A DNA stretch of 15,227 nt from SbD1 sp049300095 (GTDB lineage: Bacteria > Desulfobacterota > Syntrophobacteria > Syntrophobacterales > Syntrophobacteraceae). Location: the NCBI GenBank assembly GCA_049300095.1, contig JBAQYM010000062.1, positions 1-15,227 on the forward strand. Direction: 5' to 3'. The position numbers and the translations under genes are program-made. The notes beneath the pieces are model-generated. The model was not told the origin of the DNA. It saw only the letters and a program-made list of their open reading frames with translations, and did not search any database. Below, piece by piece: positions 7,322 through 13,754 of the stretch (positions are counted from its first letter, which is position 1; every line of letters starts with the position of its first letter).

Positions 7322-7702
7322 TCACACACGATAGATCATCGAAATAATAACAAGGATAAAACCGATGGCCATAAATGAAACCGGCACACCCAACGCGAGT
7401 ATGGTCAGGATGATCACCTGCTGTCGCAGGTTCCAGAGGTCCGGGTCCTGTTTCAAGACCGGAATGGCTTTCTTGCGGTAGAAATAGTTCACTTTTTCAG
7501 GATGGCGGTGAAGGTCATTAAAAACATGCGGGATCTCCTTCTGGGCTATCTCGGGGTACTTTTTCCTGAATGAGAAGTATAGCCGATTATGCTGTACAAA
7601 GAGTGTAATAACGAATACCACAGTCAGGCCAACAATAACTGGGCCGAATATTTGGCCCCAAAAATACAAGACCGAACGAAAAATAGGGTGTGAGTCTGTC
7701 AT
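7322..7702 (-). CDS. Unknown small protein with two membrane segments
   Basis: A 126-residue protein I do not recognise. It has two hydrophobic segments, about residues 13-36 (GQIFGPVIVGLTVVFVITLFV) and about 97-124 (IILTILALGVPVSFMAIGFILVIISMI), joined by a charged, aromatic loop of about 60 residues (FRKKYPEIAQKEIPHVFNDL, then HRHPEKVNYFYRKK). Both ends may face the same side of the inner membrane. Base composition (roughly 45% GC by eye) and codon use differ sharply from the flanking suc genes. No good Shine-Dalgarno precedes the ATG, though GGGG lies about nine bases upstream. It is flanked by 33-bp inverted repeats and separates sucA from sucB, which points to an inserted cassette rather than a component of the dehydrogenase. 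Having a coherent two-TM pattern and low GC across the whole frame makes it a believable gene; function is unknown. Confidence 0.75.
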   Translation of the reverse strand: MTDSHPIFRSVLYFWGQIFGPVIVGLTVVFVITLFVQHNRLYFSFRKKYPEIAQKEIPHVFNDLHRHPEKVNYFYRKKAIPVLKQDPDLWNLRQQVIILTILALGVPVSFMAIGFILVIISMIYRV

Positions 7703-7832
7703 TCCGGGACCCCGGCATATACGCTAAGCGACGAATGAGCTATGAGACATGGTCAACTATTAGAATCCAAAATCGAAATCGGAGCCGTCATCTCGCTCCG
7801 CGCTCGCCTCTCCCGACCGAGCCACGGGACCT

Positions 7833-7914
7833 GACCGAAGGTCTCCTTGGAGGCCGTGAAACAAATCGGAGACCTGCGGTCGCATCGAGTGGCGCGGTCA
7901 GGAGACCACGCCAC
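7833..7914. repeat. Palindromic repeat cluster between the two-TM gene and sucA
   Basis: Two stem-loops lie side by side. GACCGAAGGTCTCC (7833-7846) pairs with GGAGACCTGCGGTC (7868-7881) with one mismatch. GTGGCGCGGTC (7889-7899) pairs with GACCACGCCAC (7904-7914) around AGGA with one G-T position. Both contain the GGTCTCC/GGAGACC core, so they are probably parts of one dispersed element. With 7937-8010 they make up most of the 308-base gap upstream of the two-TM gene. Confidence 0.65.
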
Positions 7915-7936
7915 AACGGGGCTGTCTTCCAAGGTT

Positions 7937-7969
7937 GTTGGGTTTCGCTACCGCTTAACCCAACCTACA
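7937..7969 (-). repeat. 33-bp inverted repeat, right copy flanking the two-TM gene
   Basis: This is the inverted partner of 7270-7302 (32 of 33 positions match). Its TTAACCCAACCTACA end runs directly into the tandem 18-mers at 7957-8010, which share the same AACCCAACCTAC core. Confidence 0.85.
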
Positions 7970-8010
7970 TTATTAATCCAACCTACGTTCTTAATCCAAC
8001 ATACTTTCTA
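7957..8010. repeat. Three tandem 18-bp units abutting the sucA stop codon
   Basis: Three consecutive 18-base units (7957-7974, 7975-7992, 7993-8010) follow the pattern AAYCCAACMTAC plus six T-rich bases. The first unit overlaps the right 33-bp inverted repeat, so the array seems to have grown from its edge. It ends on the base next to the sucA TAG, so the element was probably inserted right at the gene's 3' end. Confidence 0.75.
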
Positions 8011-10734
8011 CTAAATAGCTGTTTTTCCTGGGAAAGCTCTTTCGAGAAAAGCTTCCTGCTCCAGCTTGTGCGACGTATGGTACCCGGAAGCCGGGCTCGC
8101 CGCCTCCGGCCTTCCGATGTAGCCGGGTTCGTCTCCCCCCGTTACCGCCCTCAGCCTCGATCTCATGAACTCCCATGCGCCCATGTTTTGTGGCTCTTCC
8201 TGGACCCAGAAAAAGCTTCGGGCGGACGGATACATCGACGCCACCTCTTTCAGGCGCGCTTCCGCCACCGGGTAGAACTGCTCGACCCGGATGAGGGCCG
8301 TATCCGTATCAGCCGCCTGCCGCCGCTTTGCCGCCAGGTCGTAGTAGACCTTCCCGCCGCAAAAAAACAGCCTTGATGCGCCCTCGAACCCCGGCCCGTC
8401 CGGTATGATCTCTTCAAAACGCCCGGCGGCAAGCTCCGGGAGCCTCGACATGGCGGCCGGATTCCTCAAAAGGCTCTTGGGGGTGAGGACGATCAGCGGT
8501 TTTCGAAAACCGCGCTTCATCTGCCGCCGCAGGAGGTGAAAATACTGCGCCGGGGTGCTCGGATAGCACACCTGCATGTTATCCTGCGCGCACATCTGGA
8601 GCCAGCGTTCGAGGCGCGCGCTCGAATGCTCGGGCCCCTGGCCTTCGAATCCGTGGGGCAGCAGCACCGTCAGGCCGCTCAGCCGTTGCCATTTGAATTC
8701 GGCCCCCGATATGAACTGGTCGAACACGGGCTGCGCGTTGTTTGCGAAATCGCCGAACTGCGCCTCCCAGATGACGAGCGCGTGGGGGCTTACGAGCGAG
8801 TAGCCGTACTCGAAGCCGAGCACCGCGTTTTCGGACAGCATGCTGTCGTAGACCCGGAAAAGGGCCTGGCCGCGCGCGAGGTGGTTTAGGGGCGTGTAAT
8901 GCTCGCCGGTCTTTACGTCCGAGATCACGGCGTGTCTCTGGCTGAAGGTCCCCCGGCCGCTGTCCTGGCCGCTCAGGCGAACCGGCGCGCCCTCGACGAG
9001 AAGCGATGCGAACGCCAGGGATTCCGCCGTCCCCCAGTCGATGCCCTCGCCCGCTTCAACCGTTTCGGCCCGCCTGTTGAGAATGCGCGCGAGCCTCGGG
9101 TGCACCGAGAACCCGGCGGGGAAGGCGTTTAGCCTCCGGCTGATATCCAGCAGCGCCCCGGCCTCCACCCCCGTTTCAACGGGCTCGAACGAATAGCGGC
9201 CACTCACGCCCTCCCACACCTCGAAGAAGCGCTCCTCGGGCATGGCGCACGTCTTGTCGCGGGCCGCCGTGTAGGCGACCTCCATGCACTTCTCGATGCC
9301 CCCGGCGATCCGGTCCACCTCGCCGTCTCCGATCACTCCCGATTCCCTGAGGCTGTCCGAATATATCCGGTAGAGAGGCGGACGGTCCTTTATGCGGTCG
9401 TACATCGACGGCTGCGTATAGTAGGGCTCATCGCCCTCGTTGTGCCCGTAGCGGCGGTAGCAGACGACATCCACCACCACGTCCTTCTTGAACTTCGCCC
9501 TGTAGTCGAAGGCAAGCTTCACGACCTGTACGGCGGTATCCGGGTCTTCGCCGTGGACGTGGAAGATCGGGACCATGAGCATCTTGGCGAGGTCCGTCGC
9601 GTAGCGGGTCGAGCGGGCGTGCTCGGGCAGGGTCGTAAACCCGATCTGGTTGTTGATGATGACGTGCAGGGTCCCCCCCGTGCCGTAGCCGTCGAGCTGC
9701 GAAAGGTTCAGGGTCTCCGCGACGACGCCCTGGCCCGCGAAGGCCGCGTCTCCGTGGATAAGGAGCGGCAATACCAGGTCGCGCGCCTCGTCGCCGAGCT
9801 GTTCCTGCCTGGCATGGGCGATCCCTTCGAGCACCGGGTCCACGGCTTCGAGATGGCTCGGGTTGTTGGCAAGAAACACGCGCAGCCGCCCCGCGCCCAA
9901 CTCGAGGTCGGCGAGATACCCCCTGTGGTACTTGACGTCTCCCGCCCCGTAGATCGACTGCGGGTCGTAGTGCTCCTCGAATTCGCAAAAAATCCATTCG
10001 TAGGGCTTACCGAGCACGTTTACCTGGATATTGAGCCTTCCCCGGTGCGCGATCCCTATCAGGACCTCGCGGCAGCCGCTCATGGCCGCATGGCGCAGGA
10101 GCGCGTCGAGCATGGGCACGATCACGTCCGCGCCCTCGATGGAAAAGCGCGTCTGCCCGATGTAGCGCGTGTGGAGGAAGTGCTCGAAGAAGTGGGCCTG
10201 GCAGAGCTTGTTGAGGACCAGGATTTTTTCCTCGGCGGATATGGCCGCGCGGTTGCGCGTGGGTTCCATGCGTTCCTGGAGCCAGAGGCGCTCGTTCGGG
10301 TCCTGGAGGTGCATGTATTCCACGCCCACCGAGCGGCAGTACGTCTCCCGAAGCGCGGAGAGGACGTCTTTGAGGCCGGCTTCTCCCGGAAACAGCGTGT
10401 CCGGGGTGAAAAACCGCCGGTCCAGGTCGGAATCGGTCAGGCCGAAAGCGGCCGGGTCCAGCAGCGGGTGGCTGTGAGGGCACTCGGTCAGCGGATCGAG
10501 GCAGGAAAGCAGGTGGCCGATATCCCGGTAGCGGTGGATGAGATCCTGGACCCCGCATTGCCGCCGCAGCTCCGACCTGTCGCAAAAGCCCGCGCCCGAC
10601 CGGTCCGGGGAAACAGCCAGCTCGAAGCCCTCGAAAAACAACCGCCAATCGCGCCCGACGCTTTGCGGGTCCGATTTCCAGCTCCTGTACCGCGCATCAA
10701 TGAATTCGGCGTTCAGACTCAGAGAAAAATTCAT
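8011..10734 (-). CDS. sucA: 2-oxoglutarate dehydrogenase E1, thiamine diphosphate-dependent
   Basis: A 907-residue E1 that decarboxylates 2-oxoglutarate and transfers the succinyl group to lipoyl-E2. It starts MNFSLSLNAEFIDARYRSWK, the conserved N-terminal motif of SucA/OdhA. Visible landmarks: TRFSIEGAD; IAHRGRLN (H230); the thiamine diphosphate fold HGDAAFAGQG (about 327-336) through VIINNQIGFTT (about 357-368); HVHGEDP; CYRRYGHNEGDEP; GTFSQRHAV; ENAVLGFEYGYS; EGQGPEHSSARLERWL (H703); LTPKSLLRNP; and EEPQNMGAWEFM near the C-terminus. Length fits the family (E. coli SucA about 930). An in-frame TTG 31 codons upstream (10827) would add residues outside the conserved start, so ATG at 10734 is chosen; AGGA lies about 11 bases before it. 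It is followed on the same strand by the inserted two-TM gene, then sucB. An E1 of this type implies a full or oxidative TCA branch. Confidence 0.97.
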   Translation of the reverse strand: MNFSLSLNAEFIDARYRSWKSDPQSVGRDWRLFFEGFELAVSPDRSGAGFCDRSELRRQCGVQDLIHRYRDIGHLLSCLDPLTECPHSHPLLDPAAFGLTDSDLDRRFFTPDTLFPGEAGLKDVLSALRETYCRSVGVEYMHLQDPNERLWLQERMEPTRNRAAISAEEKILVLNKLCQAHFFEHFLHTRYIGQTRFSIEGADVIVPMLDALLRHAAMSGCREVLIGIAHRGRLNIQVNVLGKPYEWIFCEFEEHYDPQSIYGAGDVKYHRGYLADLELGAGRLRVFLANNPSHLEAVDPVLEGIAHARQEQLGDEARDLVLPLLIHGDAAFAGQGVVAETLNLSQLDGYGTGGTLHVIINNQIGFTTLPEHARSTRYATDLAKMLMVPIFHVHGEDPDTAVQVVKLAFDYRAKFKKDVVVDVVCYRRYGHNEGDEPYYTQPSMYDRIKDRPPLYRIYSDSLRESGVIGDGEVDRIAGGIEKCMEVAYTAARDKTCAMPEERFFEVWEGVSGRYSFEPVETGVEAGALLDISRRLNAFPAGFSVHPRLARILNRRAETVEAGEGIDWGTAESLAFASLLVEGAPVRLSGQDSGRGTFSQRHAVISDVKTGEHYTPLNHLARGQALFRVYDSMLSENAVLGFEYGYSLVSPHALVIWEAQFGDFANNAQPVFDQFISGAEFKWQRLSGLTVLLPHGFEGQGPEHSSARLERWLQMCAQDNMQVCYPSTPAQYFHLLRRQMKRGFRKPLIVLTPKSLLRNPAAMSRLPELAAGRFEEIIPDGPGFEGASRLFFCGGKVYYDLAAKRRQAADTDTALIRVEQFYPVAEARLKEVASMYPSARSFFWVQEEPQNMGAWEFMRSRLRAVTGGDEPGYIGRPEAASPASGYHTSHKLEQEAFLERAFPGKTAI

Positions 10735-10851
10735 CGGCAAAAAAGTCCTGTGGAGGCCGGGGCCGTCTCGGGCAAACCATAGGGCCACGGCCAAACGGGT
10801 ATGGCGTTCACGTTGATGCGGTTTCAAATTTTATTACAGTTTCAGATTCTA

Positions 10852-10879
10852 GAGATAGCTATGATGGAGGTGATGTCAA
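10852..10879 (-). promoter_or_regulatory. Possible sucA promoter
   Basis: On the minus strand a perfect TTGACA (10879-10874) is followed after 16 bases by TATCTC (10857-10852), a partial -10 box. It would give a leader of about 110 bases before the sucA ATG and excludes the upstream TTG as a main start only weakly. The -35 is strong, the -10 poor. Confidence 0.35.
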
Positions 10880-10942
10880 GGACGAGGGAGAGCCGGTGTT
10901 GATTCCGGGCCGCATTGGAAGGAAGGGAAAGGTCCGCATTAC

Positions 10943-11004
10943 CGGCCGTGATGCCGGCCGGGCGTGGGTCGCCGCCGGTTTCGAAGCGCGAGGGGAGCCC
11001 TCGC
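10943..11004 (-). other. Two GC-rich hairpins downstream of the PilZ gene
   Basis: CCGGCCG (10943-10949) pairs with CGGCCGG (10956-10962), and GCGAGGG (10988-10994) pairs with CCCTCGC (10998-11004). Both are perfect 7-bp stems between the PilZ stop codon and the proposed sucA promoter. No U tract follows either, so they are only candidate terminators or attenuating structures. Confidence 0.4.
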
Positions 11005-11021
11005 CCGCGGCAGGGAAGCGC

Positions 11022-11402
11022 CTAGATCGAGAAGCTTTCCTCGTGGCTGAAATGCTCGATAAAATCTTGCAGCATCGTCTTTTGCCGGACGTTCAGGTTC
11101 GCGAACTGCACCCCGCAACGTCTCGTGCTCAGTTGTTCCCAGGAGCCCTCGGGAATTTCCACGTCGTAGACGACCTTGCATTCCACCTTGTCCACGTGAA
11201 TAAAACGCCCGTTGCTCCCGAAAATCTTGATCCCCGCGCACTCGGTTCCGGCATCCGCGGTCGAAAGATACCGGACACACAGTCCGCCCATGCTGATGTC
11301 CACGATGTTGCCGAGATTGATGAGTTCGTTCGGTCTGAGGAATGCCGCGAAAGCCCCCTCTTTTCCTTTGAATCTTTTGTGCTTTCTTTTTTCGTCGGGC
11401 AT
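11022..11402 (-). CDS. Stand-alone PilZ-domain protein
   Basis: A 126-residue single-domain protein. The c-di-GMP signature is complete and near the N-terminus: R6-KHK-R10, then D35-I-S37-M-G-G40 (VDISMGGLCVRYL). The rest fits the PilZ barrel: ECAGIKIFGSNGRFIHVDKVECKVVYDVEI, then a C-terminal RRCGVQFANLNVRQKTMLQDFIEHF helix. Start choice is uncertain: ATG at 11402 has GGA seven bases upstream; ATG at 11414 has its GGTGG only one base away; a GTG at 11465 would add the unlikely cysteine-rich MCVFPCPWDC. The RKHKR motif beginning at residue 6 favours 11402. No membrane segment. It lies between the J-domain gene and sucA, all on the minus strand but with long spacers, so it is probably its own transcript. 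The role is c-di-GMP reception; the partner is unknown. Confidence 0.9.
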   Translation of the reverse strand: MPDEKRKHKRFKGKEGAFAAFLRPNELINLGNIVDISMGGLCVRYLSTADAGTECAGIKIFGSNGRFIHVDKVECKVVYDVEIPEGSWEQLSTRRCGVQFANLNVRQKTMLQDFIEHFSHEESFSI

Positions 11403-11483
11403 TTTCAGTTCCATTCCACCGGATGAGTCGTTACCGCAATCCCACGGGCACGGGAAAACGCACACCAGTCCCCCGGAACTGTG

Positions 11484-11492
11484 AGTATAACA
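11484..11492 (-). promoter_or_regulatory. Extended -10 promoter element before the PilZ gene
   Basis: The minus strand reads TGTTATACT, i.e. TGN followed by TATACT, a good extended -10 box. There is no recognisable -35 at 17 bases. The DNA further upstream (about 11520-11570) is unusually AT-rich and could act as an UP-like element. It places a transcription start near 11477, 75 bases before the preferred ATG at 11402. Confidence 0.4.
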
Positions 11493-11923
11493 TTCCGGCG
11501 TTTCGCATTCGCACCTATGCGGGAAAAATTATCTTGAATTAGAAATACAATAAAATATTTCCTGACGACTTATACCAGAGAACACGGCCGTTTTGTAAAG
11601 GGGGATTTTTGTGGGTATGAAATGGGTAGGACTAATAACTACTTTAGCAGTAAAACCAAATAAGGCGCGGCAATATGGAGTTGTCAGGAGCGGCTTCCGC
11701 AGCATAATCCTTCGCCGAAACACCTGCTTGCGAAATGAGAGTTTTTCTCCCGCGCCGATGGATACTCAAAGAAAACAGGAAGCGTATCCACTGCCGGCGG
11801 AAATGACCGGGCGCTCCCGCAGATTTGAGCCGAGAATAAGGAAGATGGTTTATATAAATAGATTCCAAATTGGAACCGTGGTCATTTACATAAGAACAGT
11901 AGCCAGGATGCGGACGATGGCGT
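11493..11923. other. Low-GC spacer without a recognised gene
   Basis: This spacer is distinctly AT-richer than its surroundings, at least up to about 11660. It contains TTTTGTAAAGGGGGATTTTT near 11591, which is half of the element found as an inverted pair at 13452-13554. An open frame on the plus strand crosses from here into the J-domain gene antisense; it gives no recognisable protein and passes through the REP doublet, so it is not called. Nothing else is seen. Confidence 0.5.
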
Positions 11924-12017
11924 GTGGGAGCGGCTTGCAGCCGCGATTGGCCGGACAAGCGCCAATCAACCTCCGGTATCCGGAATCAAGACTATCGCGG
12001 CTGCAAGCCGCTCCCAC
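11924..12017. repeat. REP doublet (REPIN-like), TGC-loop variant
   Basis: Two perfect inverted copies of the 24-mer beginning GTGGGAGCGGCTTGC lie at 11924-11947 (+) and 11994-12017 (-), separated by 46 bases. Each has a GTGG head and its own 6-bp stem; together they can form one long hairpin. Both carry a TGC loop, whereas both arms of the doublet at 15096-15223 carry TGT. Inverted REP doublets of this kind are the mobile unit of RAYT Y1-type transposases in other bacteria; no such transposase is in the window. Confidence 0.85.
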
Positions 12018-12096
12018 GGCAGGCGAGGACCATCCTGGCCTATGGCCGGCTTGTGCGAGCGTTTACAAGGTCGAGCCTCGGCGGCCCCGGGGCCCC

Positions 12097-12114
12097 CGGC
12101 GCGGATGCGCGCCG
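12097..12114 (-). terminator. Hairpin directly after the J-domain gene
   Basis: A perfect 7-bp stem CGGCGCG/CGCGCCG with a four-base loop starts at the base following the TAG stop codon at 12115. A further palindrome GGGGCCCCGGGG-like stretch follows. There is no U tract, so intrinsic termination is possible but unproven; it may protect the 3' end. Confidence 0.4.
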
Positions 12115-13179
12115 CTATTTCTTCAAGGCGAGAAGCTGTTCGTAGGCTTCCGAGAGTTTTACAAATTCGTCGTGGACGCCGCCCCGGTCGGGGTGCATCT
12201 TCTTTGCCTTGCGCCTGTAGATGCGCGTGATCTCTTTTTTCGTCATATGCGAAAACTGCTCGGCCGATATGCCGAAGACCTCGCGGGCGCACTCGACCGA
12301 CACGGTCCTCGGGGGCGGGGCGGGCGGGCGGTGAAAATCCGCGCCGAACAGGGGCTCCTCGGGCCATGTCCCGGATTGGAACCCGGAGTCGAAATAGAGC
12401 CACGCATATTTGGTCAGGTAGGGGTGCAAGCGGTCCCGCCCCCGGCTTTCGACGCCCAGAAAAAACACCTCGTCGGCGTTGAGGCGGCACAATTCCTCGA
12501 CGATGTGCCCGTCGATCTCTTCCCGGTCCAGCGCCAGAGGATAGTCTCTCATGTGTTGGGGATAAAAAAGCGGGACCCCGAGCGAAGAATAAACGTACGT
12601 GGCGTATTCTCTCGGGGGAAGCCGGCGCTCCATTGCTTCCAGAACGTTTTCGATCTCGTCGCGCGACTTGCACAGGAAGACATTTAGAAATTTCCAGTGC
12701 CTCGTCCCCAGCTCGCCCGAATCGACACGGCCGAACCGCAGATAATACAGCCTCCGGGCATCGAAAATATGCACCCTTCGCTGGTCCGGCACGAGCCGTT
12801 CGAGGTCGCACTCGACCTTGACCCGCCCGCTCCGCCTGTTCCGGAACCTCCCGATAATGTCCCGGAACCGCGCCCGCAGATAAGGCTCGAAGATATCTTC
12901 GATCTCCTCGGACGTGAAGGGCACGCCCTTTGCCCGGAGGGTGTCCTCGACGGCGGCATCGAAATAGAAACCGCTTCCCCCCGGATAATGGATGTGGGCG
13001 GAAGGGTCCCTTCCCATATCCATGAGATCGCGGGATTTCAAAATACCATTATCCGAATAGGTCTCCCTCAGGATATAATGGTAGTCATCCGGCAGCCTGA
13101 CACGCGTGAGATAAACGGCCTCCACTCCTTCCGCATGGATTTTGCCCGACCCGGAAGCAAGGCCCGGCGGGGTGCACAT
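12115..13179 (-). CDS. Protein with C-terminal J domain and uncharacterised N-terminal domain
   Basis: A 354-residue protein (TTG three codons upstream at 13188 is an alternative start; neither has a clear ribosome binding site). The last ~60 residues form a J domain: AREVFGISAEQF, then KKEITRIYRRKAKKM, the H329-P-D331 motif and an EFVKLSEAYEQLLALKK helix IV. HPD is the residue triad that stimulates Hsp70/DnaK ATPase. The first ~275 residues are soluble and lack a zinc-finger or G/F region: VYLTRVRLPDDYHYILRETY, then GILKSRDLMDMGRDPSAHIH, YPGGSGFYFDAAVEDTL, and later RLYYLRFGRVD and LNADEVFFLGVES. I believe similar J proteins occur in Desulfobacterota, but that is recollection, not a search. 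The design suggests a dedicated co-chaperone that brings specific clients or sites to DnaK; the client is unknown. Single gene, minus strand. Confidence 0.88.
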   Translation of the reverse strand: MCTPPGLASGSGKIHAEGVEAVYLTRVRLPDDYHYILRETYSDNGILKSRDLMDMGRDPSAHIHYPGGSGFYFDAAVEDTLRAKGVPFTSEEIEDIFEPYLRARFRDIIGRFRNRRSGRVKVECDLERLVPDQRRVHIFDARRLYYLRFGRVDSGELGTRHWKFLNVFLCKSRDEIENVLEAMERRLPPREYATYVYSSLGVPLFYPQHMRDYPLALDREEIDGHIVEELCRLNADEVFFLGVESRGRDRLHPYLTKYAWLYFDSGFQSGTWPEEPLFGADFHRPPAPPPRTVSVECAREVFGISAEQFSHMTKKEITRIYRRKAKKMHPDRGGVHDEFVKLSEAYEQLLALKK

Positions 13180-13270
13180 TCTTTGCAAAGATATCTTATC
13201 CGATCCGCACAGTAAGCGTAAAGCTATTCGCGGGGATACCGATATTCAATAGTGTGGAGGAGCTGCTAAC

Positions 13271-13298
13271 TGCGGGTCGCGAGTTGCGAGTTGCGGGT
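13271..13298 (+). repeat. Short heptamer array (four units)
   Basis: Four contiguous 7-base units of the form YGCGRGT (TGCGGGT CGCGAGT and so on). They are the reverse-complement type of the long array at 13601-13737, so the two arrays face each other across about 300 bases. Confidence 0.7.
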
Positions 13299-13419
13299 CA
13301 ATGAAAATTTGCCGGGTGTTCGCATAATGGGCAATGAGCGGAGAGGATTCCGCTATCCGGTGTCCGGCAACCCAGAGCTCGTGTTCATCCGGAAACCACC
13401 GGTTAATGAAAGTATTCAT

Positions 13420-13451
13420 GGGAGCGACGGTTTGAGGGAGCGATGGTTTGA
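13420..13451 (+). repeat. 16-bp tandem duplication
   Basis: GGGAGCGAYGGTTTGA occurs twice head to tail (13420-13435 and 13436-13451) with one base difference. It directly adjoins the inverted CCCCC/GGGGG element that follows. The remaining stretch 13299-13419 shows no gene or structure that I can name. Confidence 0.75.
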
Positions 13452-13554
13452 AGTCCCCCTTTTGTAAAGGGGGATTTAGGGGGATTTTGCATTGGGATCA
13501 ATATGTTGGCTAATTAAAATCCCCCCTGCCCCCCTTTAGAAAAGGGGGGAAAAT
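13452..13554. repeat. Inverted pair of a CCCCCTTT...AAAGGGGG element
   Basis: The left copy has a 9-bp stem (13454-13462 with 13466-13474), followed by TTTAGGGGGATTTT. The right copy has a 9-bp stem (13529-13537 with 13541-13549), preceded by AAAATCCCCCCTG. The copies are inverted relative to each other, with a 20-base centre. This AATCCCCC...AAAGGGGG type is a common MITE-like intergenic repeat in several phyla (general knowledge). Half an element is near 11591. Confidence 0.75.
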
Positions 13555-13600
13555 CCTTCCATCTCCCGGCTGGATCGGGGTTTCCGGATGAACACTGGCT

Positions 13601-13737
13601 CGCAACCCGCTCCCCGTAACCTGTGGCCTGTAACCTGTTGTGGCCTGTGTCCTGTGACCTATGGCCTGTAAACTCGTAACTCGTAACCCGTAACCCCGTA
13701 ATTCGTGACTCGTAAGTCGCAATCCGCAACGCGCAGC
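13601..13737 (-). repeat. Degenerate heptamer array, 19 units
   Basis: From 13601 the sequence parses almost without gaps into 7-base units: CGCAACC CGCTCCC, CGTAACC TGTGGCC, TGTAACC, then later TCGTAAC TCGTAAC and CCGTAAC, ending GCGCAGC. Seventeen units are exactly 7 bases; one is 10 (13636-13645) and one is 8 (13695-13702). The consensus is about YSGTAAC/TGTRRCC. On the minus strand it reads GTTACGA/GTTACAGG-like units. Units differ from each other yet the period holds. The array ends 17 bases before the CNB-PilZ start codon, so it may lie in that gene's leader. Confidence 0.85.
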
Positions 13738-13754
13738 CCATTGCCGGAGAGCAG

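Noticed and set aside
9442..10782. Long open frame of 446 codons on the plus strand, antisense to sucA
   Set aside because: It mirrors the sucA codons in a GC-rich gene, has no recognisable domain, and its product composition is that of a complementary-strand shadow.
10735..10827. Alternative TTG start for sucA adding 31 residues
   Set aside because: The added residues (Arg/His-rich) lie before the conserved MNFSLSLNAEFIDARY start of the family, and the ATG at 10734 has a possible Shine-Dalgarno.
11611..12687. Plus-strand open frame of 358 codons through the low-GC spacer into the J-domain region
   Set aside because: It passes through both arms of the REP doublet and then antisense to a gene with a clear J domain; no protein family is recognisable.
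13601..13737. Heptamer array considered as a CRISPR array
   Set aside because: There are no long repeats separated by unique spacers; units are contiguous 7-mers and no cas gene is nearby.
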